From Pleurotus djamor (Eukaryota > Basidiomycota > Agaricomycetes > Agaricales > Pleurotaceae), in assembly GCA_029747585.1 (NCBI GenBank), contig JAPEVF010000509.1, positions 1-32,763 of the forward strand: DNA of 32,763 nucleotides, read 5' to 3'. The translations under genes and the position numbers were made by a program. Within the stretch, counting starts at the first letter, position 1. Every line of letters starts with the position of its first letter. Below, in pieces: positions 21,443 through 31,553 of the stretch. The notes beneath the pieces were generated by a model. The model was given only the letters and a program-made list of their open reading frames with translations, was not told where the DNA came from and searched no databases.

Positions 21443-22270
21443 ATGCCCTTCATCAACTACGGCGAAGCTACTGTCGAAACCTACAACGACGTCGCCGGTG
21501 ATCTCCACACCCACAACACCACAAACGTTTACTACAACGGACCCTGCGTGGTCACTCCCGCGTCCAAACGCAAACACAATCGAAAACACAAGAAGAAGAA
21601 ACAACCCGGTAAACCTTTCATCCAGCTCACTAGTCTCTACGATGAAGACGAGGATGACGAAGATGATAACCTCGGTTATCTGCGGCTCGTCGAGCAGCCT
21701 GGTCTCGATCCGTCTTGCTACACGGTTTTAGCTACGTGGACAGTCGAGGGTGTGGTAGAGAGGGTTGACGAGATGTCATCAGATCTGTTCGGCATGATGC
21801 TTTCGGATCCAAACCTGTGGATGGATAACAAGAAGAGTGAAAAGACGGCGAAAGTTTACCTCGAGAAATTGGCGGCGTTAGATGAGTACGGTCATTTCCT
21901 CTACCATCACCTCCGTCTTTCGCATTGTTGACCCCGCCGTTGCATCGTGTAGCTGTCTCGCTGAAGCCAAAAAAGGATCTCTTGTTATCAACGAGCTCAA
22001 AAAGCGGATCCCTCGCTTTTTCAATAAACCGAAAGAAAACGCGGTAGAAAGCGACAAATACAATATTATAGATTATCGCGGGTGAGGGGACCGTTGCTCC
22101 CCCTTCTTCTACCACCATCAAGAAACTGACATGTCCAACTTAGTGAAACTACCCAAGATTCACCGAGAAACACCAACGAGAAACATCACGAACCGATTCG
22201 TTCAACGCCTATCAACGACGATGGGCATGTAGGCCGGGCCGTTGCCGTGGGCTTCGATGAGTGTGAATAA
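21443..22270 (+). CDS. YNDVA-motif protein 3 (232 aa)
   Basis: Three exons join in phase: 21443-21885, 21953-22081, 22144-22270. The introns (67 and 62 nt) have GTACGG..GTGTAG and GTGAGG..CTGAC..CTTAG borders. The protein starts MP and has TYNDVAGDLHTHNTT at residues 13-27, the motif at the same position as in the gene at 6795. Residues 42-53 are strongly basic (KRKHNRKHKKKK, a nuclear-localisation-like run) and 67-75 strongly acidic (DEDEDDEDD). Residues ~80-190 are probably helical (YLEKLAALDDCLAEAKK, ELKKRI). The tail is polar (PRNTNEKHHEPIR). No enzyme motif is seen. It has its own TATA box. It may be a short adaptor-like relative of the longer minus-strand protein; role inferred only. 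Confidence 0.68.
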
Positions 22271-22450
22271 CACTAGCCGGAAAGCCAGCAAGCCTTATTC
22301 CTCAGCCAAGTAGGTTGGAGTTCAGTGATTCATCCGTGGTCTTGCGGAGGGATTACTTGACCTCGACCTGAGGAATCGAGGAGGCTTGTTGTGACTTTCC
22401 GATCGATTTGGTTTCGTTTGGACTTTTGGATTTGGAACTCGTCACTTTGC

Positions 22451-23718
22451 TTACTCGCCTGTATACTCTATGATTTGGTTCTCGTACCAGCTCTTGTCTC
22501 TGCCTTGTCTGTTATTTATATAGAGTAAGCGACGGGCGAGCTCTCCAGTCCACATTATGCAATTATGATAATGATTTCTACCTACCACTCCCAGCTTGCC
22601 GTGTGCGGTGATACCGTTCTCTTCGTGGTATCGCCACGAGCTGACCTGGAACTGAGGTGTGAAATGGTGAGGGTAGTTGTTGGTCGCGTCGGACACAAAT
22701 TGGTGCACGAATTTGTCTTTTAGGCGCCGGCCTTGCGTCCTTTTCTTTCTTCCATCATCATGCCCGCCCGCTTTCTGTACCCTGACATCACTCACAGGAC
22801 GCTCAGAAACCTACCTTCGCCGCTTCAGGAACGTGTATACTCGAACCCTTCGTCACGCTTTTTCGCCGCGAGTACCTCAGGACCTCGATGTCTGACTCGG
22901 AGTGGCCAATGAGTTGGGCTGTGGGAACTTGGAAGCGGCCGATGAAGATTGCACAATGGCGTAGTTGTTCTCGAGTCTCTTTCTCCTCGTTTAACGGTAG
23001 AGTAAGCTGGGAATGGAGTCGTCGGCTGCGATCAGAGCCAAACTGCGACCGGGGGAAATAATCAACAGTGATGAAAAAAGAGTGCGAAGCCACAATCCGA
23101 AACCATATCGTTCGGAATTGTTCCCACTTGTACTGGTCAGCATTGTGTACTATACACAATGTCCCCAGACAAGACCACCACCACCACCACTAGTGCGTCT
23201 TCTTCAATCCACGCGACTCAAGCTTACAGAGCCCACCCTTGCCCGAGAGCATGAACCCCATCACACAGCACAGAATGAGCAAGAAGGCTCACCTCGCAAA
23301 CCGGCGGGTAAACAACTGCAACCGATCTAGTCGCCATATTCTCGGTGCGGTCAATACTTACCTGTTATTTCTCCGACTTCACGGGCGTATGGATAGCCAC
23401 ACTCCATCTGTGTCGAGGGACGATATGAATAGACACCTACACGCGTTTATGGGATATAGAACGTTTTCGATGGAACTCGGGGGTGTAGTAGAATACCGAC
23501 GGTGAGTTTTTGAAACTGTGGGTATATTCTCTAGAGGTGATTGCGCGGCTTGATGACGATATACCAGGTACTTGGTAAGACATCAGGACCACAACAAGCT
23601 CCCTCCTTCCATCCCAGTCAACTATGTCACACGATTCGCTCATAAGGTACTCCGGTAATTCTGTAAAACCATGGGCCGCATGCTCACCCTCGACTTGATA
23701 GGTGGTCCGATTGATCAC
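22451..23718 (-). CDS. Unidentified multi-exon gene
   Basis: I do not recognise the product. Minus-strand pieces look coding: 23718-~23570 (ELPEYLMSESCDIVDWDGRR, then VVVLMSYQ), a strong donor AACAG|GTAAGT near 23363, a 23140-22815 exon (YKWEQFRTIWFRIV.., LRHCAIFIGRFQVPTAQLIG) and a final exon 22774-22451 (KFVHQFVSDATNNYPHH.., ending EYTGE). The last two join in phase over a 40-nt intron (22814-22775). The true start is uncertain: the first piece has no ATG and is preceded by an acceptor-like CACAG, so another exon upstream is likely. It is convergent with YNDVA gene 3 (ends 22270 and 22451). It may also be degenerate. Confidence 0.38.
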
Positions 23719-23888
23719 GCTGTGCTGTTCATCAAATGTTCAAATCATCATTTTCTGATGTCATGATTTCGTTTCCGAAGTCACATACAAAATAACGATG
23801 GAATCCATCATGTCTTGAAATTACACACTTCCTGAATCCGCACTACGCCTCTCCTCCTCCCTCTCTCTGACTGTGTTTTTGACTCTGA

Positions 23889-25647
23889 ATGGACCCTGTT
23901 CCTCTCTACTCGTACGGCCCATACTCACTGTGGGCTGCGACGATGGCGTACGTCCCTAATAGCTCCGTCTTTCGTGACATCTGGCTAACATCGTTATCGT
24001 TATGTTGCCTATCAGAACGCTCCCTTACTTCATCGGTCTCACATGTAGCCTCGTGCTGTTTGGGGTACAATCCAGCTTCATCCTCCCCGTCCAAAAACTC
24101 TCTTCTCAACGTCCGATATTGTGCAGATACTTGCTTGCCAAGTAAGTGTCGACACGCCTTCCTTCCGTATTCCTTGGTGCTGACAGAGGATTAGATTGTC
24201 ACGTACTTCAACGCATTTCCAAAGTACATCAACCACCGCACTTTCGCATTCTCCCCTAATTTACTTTGCTAGTGACAAGCGAACCCTACGTCGTTTAGTG
24301 AGTCCTCCCTGCTGAGTCCAAATCCCACTGACAATCGTCCGCCTTACTTATATATACACCGACACGCCTAGGTTCTCTATGTTTTTCTCATCGAAATCGC
24401 AATGACGTTCTACGACACTTGGAACATCGGTGACCACATCATTCATCCACGGCTAGATGATCCCACGAACCAGGAAGCACCTCATGGAACCTATCATGAA
24501 CGTCCGTAATGTCTTATTCATATCACAAATTCCTACTCATCTCAGTGATTCAGTTATTAAAATCCGTACGCATCTTCTGCTCGTACTGAGAACCCAATCA
24601 AGCTCATTCAAACAACGCTTACTCAATCGGCGAGGATAGACACGATATTGACGGTCAGAAAAATTGCTTTGATCCTGAATGACATGATGTACTTACTCTA
24701 CAACAATCTGGTTACCGTTTCGAACTTGAAAGGCCTCGATATCAACACCCGTCCAGCTATTTTACGCTTGGAGGCTGCATTCACTCCAGGCCTCCAAGCG
24801 GTTGACCTACTCCATCTACGCTTTCTCTGTGATATCTCTGAGTGTGTACCCCATCCCTCCTCTTCAAAACTTCAACAGTATCTCCTTGCTCACATGCTCC
24901 CCGAACTTGAAGTCAGTGCTGTAATAACCGCCGTCACCTCTCCAAGGGGTATCCCTCCCGTCGTCCAAGATTATCAAAGTAGAAATAGTGCCCATGGGGG
25001 GCCTCAAGCGCAAGCGAAACTCTTGGCCCCTACGTTGATATGGCTCGGTTCCTCCGCATTTGCCGACTTGTTCGTAACCGGCGGGATTTCGTATATCTTG
25101 GTCTGGTACATTCTTTAATTTCGAACAGACAAGTCAAACTAACAACGCGGCTCGATAGCTTCGCTCCAAAACGGGGTTTCGCCGTACGGATAGCAAGGTC
25201 TCCAAGATTATCCAATGTTCGTTATCTCATGTCCGCTACAGCCCTTTTCGTTCTTGCTGATTGACGCTACTTACTTGAAAGTAACGTTGGAAACCGGACT
25301 GCTTACTTCGACTTGTATACTCCTCGAAATTGTCCTCTTTCTCCTCCAGCAGGTAAGTAACCCCACCACCCAACTTGCTCAAGCTTGAGCCTACACCGTA
25401 CACGTAACGGCTCGTTTCGCAGACAGGAATCATCGGTGGTTTCAGAGGCATCAACTACGACGACTCCGCCTACTACATGATACCCGACCTCATCCTCTCG
25501 AAACTGTATGCAAATATGCTCCTTGCAACGCTTAATGCTCGTGCCCAATGGAGGGTGACGTCGGGTTTGGCATCAGCATCGATTGAAATTCGAAGGGAGG
25601 AGATTGAAGCTTACGCACATGCGTTACAAAGGATGTCGATACGATAG
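23889..25647 (+). CDS. DUF6534-type multi-pass membrane protein
   Basis: Several pieces carry the order of the Agaricomycete DUF6534 family, seven-helix membrane proteins of unknown function: N-terminal TLPYFIGLTCSLVLFGVQS, then VLYVFLIEIAMTFYDTW, VQLFYAWRLHSL, LIWLGSSAFADL..GGISYIL, LRSKTGFRRTDSKVSKIIQ, LTLETGLLTS, and the C-terminal IPDLILSKLYANMLLATLNAR. Exons joined in phase: 23889-23947, 24016-24141, 24273-24297 (a 25-nt micro-exon giving NDKRTLRRL), 24372-~24505; later ones end at 25100, then 25159-25216, 25282-25352, 25423-25647. The exons between ~24505 and 24919 are not fully resolved, so intactness there is unproven. One donor is unusual (GTCTGG at 25101). It is followed on the same strand by the F-box gene. 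Confidence 0.75.
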
Positions 25648-25907
25648 TAATATGGTTGTAACTTGTGCTCTTCTTCGTTTATTCCATACGCAACCATCAG
25701 TCCGAATCCCAAGTGTTCCTGACGCGTTTCACGAGACGCAGCGTCGTAGACCCACTCAGTTCCATCTACGGAATCCCCACCAAACCCACCGCATACATTA
25801 GGTCCAAGCAAGACTCGGACAGGGGGCACCTAGTTGAGTGTGCTCCTGTTCAGAAACCCCTGGTAGACCCTAGTCTCAGTAGATTGTTCACGCACGTGTT
25901 TCCACTG

Positions 25908-27150
25908 ATGAAGAACACCATCACATCAACCGTTACCAAACCCCGCACGATCTCTGGTTTACCTCCAGAAATACTTTCCCTCATCTTCATCCTACTCTCA
26001 GACAACTCCAAATACACCGATAACCTTCGCGCATGTCAAATATGCCGATCGTGGCTTCCAAGTGCCCAAGCCGCGCTCTACCATTCTGTCACTCTATCAA
26101 CTACAAATCTCCAAGCGTTCACCAGGACGATCAACGAAACACCATCATTTGTCAGCTTGATCCGACACTTGAACTTCAATCCCATAGCCGGAGCCTCAAA
26201 CACGGTGTACATACCCCAAATCCTCGATGCATTTTCATCAGCTAGCACCACGGTCGCACTTTCCTCACTCCAACTCCACGCAGATACCCTCGACAAACCA
26301 TCCTATCACACCCAAATCGTCAAATCGTTTTCATCTCTCCGTTCCCTCACCATCGACACCAACATCTTTCCCACCTTCCACGCGATGAAGGTGTTCATCG
26401 CTTCCTTACCAAACCTCCGCGTACTCGAGGTTACTGATGAAGTCGGCGGGGATTTCAACGAGGATTGGTATGGTGATCATGATGACGAGTCTGAGTCTCA
26501 GACTGCGCCTCTGGGGTTTCCAAGTACACTGAAGGAAGTGACGTCTAATCTCCCCTGTGCCCAGACGCTTGATGCCTTACTCAACTGGATAGCTTGTTCT
26601 CCAGAGGCATCATTATCCGTTCAGCGGTTCACGATTATCATTACAGAATCACTTGATGGGGTATCACTTACACCGTCACTGAAGGCATTTGGTACCGCGC
26701 TGAAATCTCTTACCATGGATTATCAATGGCCATCTGGTACGTACTCGGTACCTCACAACTTGCCCACCATCATGGACTTTACCATATACAGATCTCCCTG
26801 AAGTCACTCTGATCGCAAACACAAGCCTCCAATCACTAACCCTCCGCCTTGACCTCTTTGACGAACACGACGGTCTCATCAAACCACACCTCTCACATAT
26901 CCTTAAAACACTCTCTTCGTCCTCCCTTCAGAAAATCAATATCAGTATTAGGCTATATAGCCCTCCTGCTCGGTTCGATCGCGTTCTTGACATGGAAATA
27001 CTGGATAAATCAACCGAAGGCGCGGACGTTTGTATTTCGGTCAATCTTCCCGGATGGGGGAGAGAAAGGAGAGTGGAGATGGAGGAGTGGATTGTGGAGA
27101 GGATGCCGAGGCATGTAGCGAAAGGAAGATTGGAGTATGGTGTGTCATAG
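25908..27150 (+). CDS. F-box protein with leucine-rich C-terminal region (395 aa)
   Basis: Probable substrate-recognition subunit of an SCF ubiquitin ligase, binding Skp1 through the F-box; the target is unknown. Two exons, 25908-26736 and 26792-27150, joined in phase over a 55-nt intron (GTACGT..ATACAG). Residues ~15-62 are the F-box (ISGLPPEILSLIFILL..., RACQICRSWLPSAQAALYHS), with the usual LPPEIL start and W-x-P-x-A-x-x-x-L-Y end. The remainder has LRR-like strands (LRSLTIDT, LRVLEVTD, LKSLTMDY, LQSLTLRLDLF) and an acidic insert near 190 (DHDDESES). ATG 25908 is the first that places the F-box near the N-terminus; the frame is open further upstream. This is the common Agaricomycete F-box layout, a large and fast-changing family. 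Confidence 0.85.
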
Positions 27151-27303
27151 CATCGCGGTGGCATGAGTGGCGTCCGGTTGTTGTAAAGCAGCTTCAATGC
27201 TATAGTCTGACTGATGTCAAGCCGCGCTGTACCCATCGGTCATCCTTTCCACAACAAATATCCGGGCGTTTGCAAGGAATATTGGAGAGAATATAACCTT
27301 TGA

Positions 27304-27348
27304 ATCGAGTCGCACGCGCATGCACTACAAAGGATGTCAATAAGATAG
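27304..27348 (+). pseudogene. C-terminal fossil of a second DUF6534-like gene
   Basis: Fourteen codons and a TAG stop encode IES HAHALQRMSIR, against IEA YAHALQRMSIR at the end of the DUF6534-type gene (25603-25647): 12 of 14 residues are the same. Seven codons differ only silently (ATT/ATC, GAA/GAG, GCA/GCG, GCG/GCA, TTA/CTA, TCG/TCA, CGA/AGA). A TGA stop lies immediately before it in frame, so only the tail remains. It sits 154 bases after the F-box gene stop. Confidence 0.6.
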
Positions 27349-28433
27349 TAATTTTGAGTAGAGTAGTTGCTCGTGTCAACATGGAGGAGATGTTGAATAT
27401 TCCATTTGAATGCTAGGTGACAGCATTGATCCCATTTGAATCCGAGTCTGCCAAACCTCCCGCCCCGTATCGAGGGGTCACACAGAATGCTCGCTCACGT
27501 CCGGACGTGAAGTACTCCAATATTACATTCTGCCCTCTTCAAAGAACAGTATGTCCGGCAACGGTCGTGTGTTTTTGAGCCGCAATCGTTCAAAGTCAGA
27601 ATTGTGAATAGGAAAGGTCGAATAGTAGGGCTTTGAACGAGAATTCCCCCAGACAGGTCTCGTCTTGACTTTTCTCCACACCAAACTCCACGCATCATTG
27701 TGCCACTATCGTCATTAGCTGTTTTCGTCTCCCTCGGGGCGAGTCTCTTTCTCTGCATGCTCTTGGTCGATAATTCTCTTCAAACCCAGGGATCGAGCAC
27801 TCTCCACAGGCGACACCAAGAGTGTTTCTGCCGTGCTGTGAGAGACTTCAGGAGACCTCCTTTTCCCAAGAGGAGTTAGATCGGAGTTCGCCCTCTAAGC
27901 GCCCGCCATCCTTTCCGCCACCAGTCAGCGTGTCCTCCACGGTCTCTGTTTACTCCATCCACGCTTTCGAACTTCTCAGAGATTCATTGCGCGAATCTGA
28001 CATGCACGAACACCATTAGCGCTCGATGTTGTTTTTCCCGACCTACTCACAAACCAGGACGTTTCCTGTTGTATGCGCTCGTCGTCGTCTTCGTCGGTTC
28101 TCTCTGAAACATTCCACGAGAGGATAAAGCGAGAGGATGAAGTAGTATGTACCCTCCCTTCTGACCACTTCTCGTCGTCGCGTTTACCGGCACCACCCGA
28201 TCTCCAGCTACTCTGATCAAACTCTGATTCTCAAGCTCCATGGATGCTTTTGCCTCCTCGGTTGCTTGTTTGACCCGCACTGAAAGGACTCTGGACAATA
28301 GATGTGACGAAGGGGCTGAAATGATCATTGATATGGGGTGGACTCGCAAGTGGCAAAGGGGAAGCATGTGCGTTTTACCAGACGATGAACGAGGGAAATC
28401 AGAGGACCTCCGCCGTTTTCCTTCCCTTCCCTA
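27349..28433. other. No supported gene
   Basis: Short frames only. Minus 27758-27495 and 28367-28047 are open but have no family signature or linked splice sites. Nothing else stands out. Confidence 0.4.
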
Positions 28434-29224
28434 ATGACCCTTCACACAAACCGCGCCATCGCCAAGATCTCTGCTAGCTTCGCTTATCCAGTCTCCATTC
28501 CCGTATCGGTACTCGTTCTCACCCATCCCTACCTGCCTCGTCGATATCATGCCCCTCAATCAACTCACGATATCAACTTTGGACTTGGACATGAATTGCT
28601 TCCAGCTGTCTCACCACAGCCTCCGCTGCAGTCCCAGTCTCACCGTCCATTCCTTCCATCCTCAACAGCTGTACTGTCAGACAACCCCACGCGATTTTTC
28701 GTCCCAGTTCATGGTGACGGCGAGCCCCCAGGGGCCCCATCTCCCTTCCTTCCGTCAAGCTGTGCGTCGCAGCCGCACTCTGGGTCCCATTGCAACACCT
28801 CTCATATCCGTCCGTCCCCGTCCCCACCTCTGTCCCCATCCCTATTCGTAGCCCCAATGCTCCGCCATCATAAAACTTCAGAGTCTGCTTCATACTGTCG
28901 CTGTTCCACCCCGGCGTCAAACGTTATGGGGATTGTACGCTGTGGTATCACGCTTAGGGAGTACGATTTCCGCGCGATGTGGATACCCGCCGTGGAAGAA
29001 GACTTGGAGGGTATTTCGCTAGGTGGCTGTGAAGAACGAGCCGAACGAACTCGACTCAATGCTCGCCCCCCTCTCCTACGCATATACGCTAATCCAGTAC
29101 GACATGGCCAAACCAAAGTCAACTCTTCTCTTCTCTCCTCCCTACCTTCCTATGCTCTGTTACTGAGCGCCGATCGTTTTGTCAAATTCGCAGCTGCTGG
29201 CATTCGACCGTGAACCCGGCTTAG

Positions 29225-29365
29225 TCGAGCTGGGGGGCAAGGAAGAAGACGAGGGCAATGAGGAAGAGGAAGAAGAGGGGGGGGGCGAGGAGGAAGCAGG
29301 GAACAGCGACGATCCCATACAATATGGTGGCGGAGGAGGGGGAAGAGAAGGACTCGATGAAGATG
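29225..29365 (+). repeat. Polypurine tract (G/A-rich)
   Basis: About 140 bases with G and A strongly dominating the plus strand, encoding a Glu/Gly run in one frame. The matching parts of the other relic copies (7720-7800, 18400-18560) are also purine/pyrimidine-skewed but less so, so this is an expanded low-complexity segment of that gene family. Confidence 0.55.
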
Positions 29366-29946
29366 TTTTGAACCATTTCTCGGCTGAATACAAGCAGAAT
29401 GCTCGCCATCGACGCTGGAACGACGTCTTTAGGCTCTCCCTCTCATCGACATTCAAGCTGGTTTCTAGCCACAAGCGTTCCTCCCATCCGCTTTATTCCC
29501 TGTCGCGCTCGTGCTTTCTCAGGCACCCACTTCAATGCCATTAGCTCGGGTCTGGGCATGTGTGGTGTTGAAAGGGATGTCGCTGTACCCGTCGTTGTCG
29601 GGCGGTCGTTGGAGGAGAAGATAGAGGGCTAGACGAAGACGACGAAGATCTCCTTGAATTCGAGGGGACTGTACCTACCGGCTACAAGCAAGAGAGGAGA
29701 CAAGAGGGGATGAAAGGATGAATATGGTCAGCGGGGTAGCGACCCTATCCTTGGTCTTAGACCATCGTACTCGGCGCGTTCGTCTTAGCATGCTCGTCGT
29801 TGCACATGGCATGGTAAGCTCCTCGCTTCACCCTGTGCTCATGCGAGCTGTTGCTGAGCGCTGATTGCTTTCTCATCGTCACAGCCTGGCAGCTTCCAAA
29901 AAGATAAGTACCCGACTCAACACTTAGGATCCTCTCCTCCATCCGT

Positions 29947-30018
29947 ATGAAGAACATGAAGAACATGAAGAACATGAAGAACATGAAGAACATGAAGAAC
30001 GTGAAGAAGTTGAGGAAG
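29947..30018. repeat. Nine-base minisatellite ATGAAGAAC
   Basis: Six perfect ATGAAGAAC units (29947-30000) followed by two degenerate ones (GTGAAGAAG, TTGAGGAAG). The unit keeps frame on both strands (MKN on plus, FFM on minus), which makes false open frames here. Confidence 0.9.
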
Positions 30019-30170
30019 TAGGAGGAGGAGGAGGCAGATGCGATGATGGAGATTACAATGGACAATGCACCGGCTATTCCATTCCACAGCTGTGGGCTAC
30101 GAGGAGGTCAATCAACATCAACGCTAGGGCAAACTCTCTCCGCTCCCTCTGCCTCCAACGTTCACGCTGG

Positions 30171-31149
30171 TTGCTCGCGGGTAGCGTACCCATGTTCACA
30201 TAATCCTACATCCATCCACAGCCGAAGCCGTCCAGTACGGTGTGCGGTGCGGTTCTCCGAACACTTCTTTCTGGGATCGTCGCCTGTCAATCGTGGTTGG
30301 ACATCCGAAGACCCAGAGCGCAATGATGACGAAATGAGGAGGGAGAGGCGGAGGAGTCGGGATGCTCCGCTGAACTTCTGAAGAGTAGGTGGAACCGTGT
30401 ACGAAGAAACAGATTCGGAGCAATGGCATACTTAGCATCGGAGAGGAGAGTGGAGAGTAACAGTTCTGTTGTTGTGGATGCTGGCAGTCGTAGTGTGCGA
30501 AGATGAAAGTTGGACGTTGGACACTGTGTCACAATAATGTACCAGCTATTTGTCTTAGTCTAGCATCGTCTCCAGACTCCTCCTCCTCCTCCAGATCATA
30601 GTGGTGGGACATCCACGACTCCAACGCCACGGCACTGGTATCGTCTCCTACTAATACTGGACGGTCAGGCTACAAGTAACAACAGTTAGCCGCATTATGT
30701 AGAGTCAAGGTGAAACTGAAACTCCTAAGTATCTGAAACAGGTCGTGCAAACAAATACCAAAACATGTCGCCACACCATGTCCTCCCTCACCGCCACGGT
30801 GGGATACCCATGATATTATGGTTGAGCTTATTTATTTTTCTTCCCTGTGTGTGAAATATTGCCACAAGCTCCGAAACCCAGAGCATTGTCAGAACAATCT
30901 TTGCCGAGGATTTACTACTCTAGATGAATGAACGTTGTACTCTAATGATTGTTACCGCCAACTCTCTCGCCCCTCGGAGAACAGAAAATCAACGACGCGG
31001 TAATGAGAGTGAGTATCTGCTACTCGTTCCACCTGGAACCTGGAGGGTGGTTCATTGAGCTGGTCCATTTGAAAGGTGAACGGTTGAGTGGATGAAAGAG
31101 GGGTGAGTGGGAGGAGTAATTCCATGGTTAAACATTAACATTTAAAACG
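30171..31149. other. No supported gene
   Basis: No coding signature. 30800-31150 is relatively AT-rich compared with the left of the window and runs into the TTGAACGA repeat. Confidence 0.4.
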
Positions 31150-31202
31150 TTGAATGGTTGAATGTTGGACGCTTGAACGATTGAACGATTGAACGGTTGA
31201 AC
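31150..31202. repeat. Eight-base tandem repeat TTGAACGR
   Basis: About seven units, from degenerate (TTGAATGG) to exact (TTGAACGA twice, TTGAACGG). Confidence 0.75.
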
Positions 31203-31553
31203 AAATGTGAATTTGTCTTGCGCCTTTGGTGCGAAGCATAAGCCATAGAGTATACTCGACTCACTTAGTCTAGATCGTCGCTGTCGCTGTCAATCAAGGG
31301 GCTTAGAACACGAAGAGAAGCGTAGATGAGGGCAGGAGGTAAAAAAGGACCTGTGGGAATCTCGGTTCGGCTTGCCGATCGACCGAAAAGCGAATAATGG
31401 GTTTGTTCTCCATCGACGTTCCTCTGGGTCTCTGTGTCCTCGAAGTCTGTCTCAAAATGGGTTGATTCAGTTGAATTGGAATACGGTGAGTCTCTTTTCT
31501 CACCCTTTNGCCTTTCCCCCCTTTCATCTCGTCTCGTCTTGTCTCCCTCCGTC

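Larger units (their letters stand above)
28434..30170 (+). pseudogene. Relic of recurring gene family, copy 6 (inverted)
   Basis: A 259-codon open stretch (28434-29213) carries LPAVSPQPPLQSQSHR, then MGIVRCGITLREYDFRAMWI, then a piece ending VRHGQTK where the other copies have a GTAAGC donor (here changed to AAGTCA), and AAAGIRP before a stop. Downstream come DEDVLNHFSAEYKQNARH (29355-29405), MCGVERDVAVPVVVGRSLE (29560-29615) and LDEDDEDLLEFEGTVPTGYK (29630-29690), all with counterparts in the minus copy at 17.6-20.0 kb. The donor loss and frame changes suggest decay, although the first ORF is long. Opposite orientation to the other copies. Function unknown. Confidence 0.48.

Noticed and set aside
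23889..24194. 101-codon frame as a separate gene
   Set aside because: It reads through the first intron of the DUF6534-type gene; splicing at 23948-24015 gives a family-like hydrophobic N-terminus instead.
28434..29213. 259-codon frame as an intact gene
   Set aside because: Homologous copies show this is several exons with an intron between; here the donor is changed and the frame ends in intron-equivalent sequence.
29757..30065. Minus-strand frame with FFM repeats
   Set aside because: Produced by the nine-base minisatellite, which leaves frames open on both strands.
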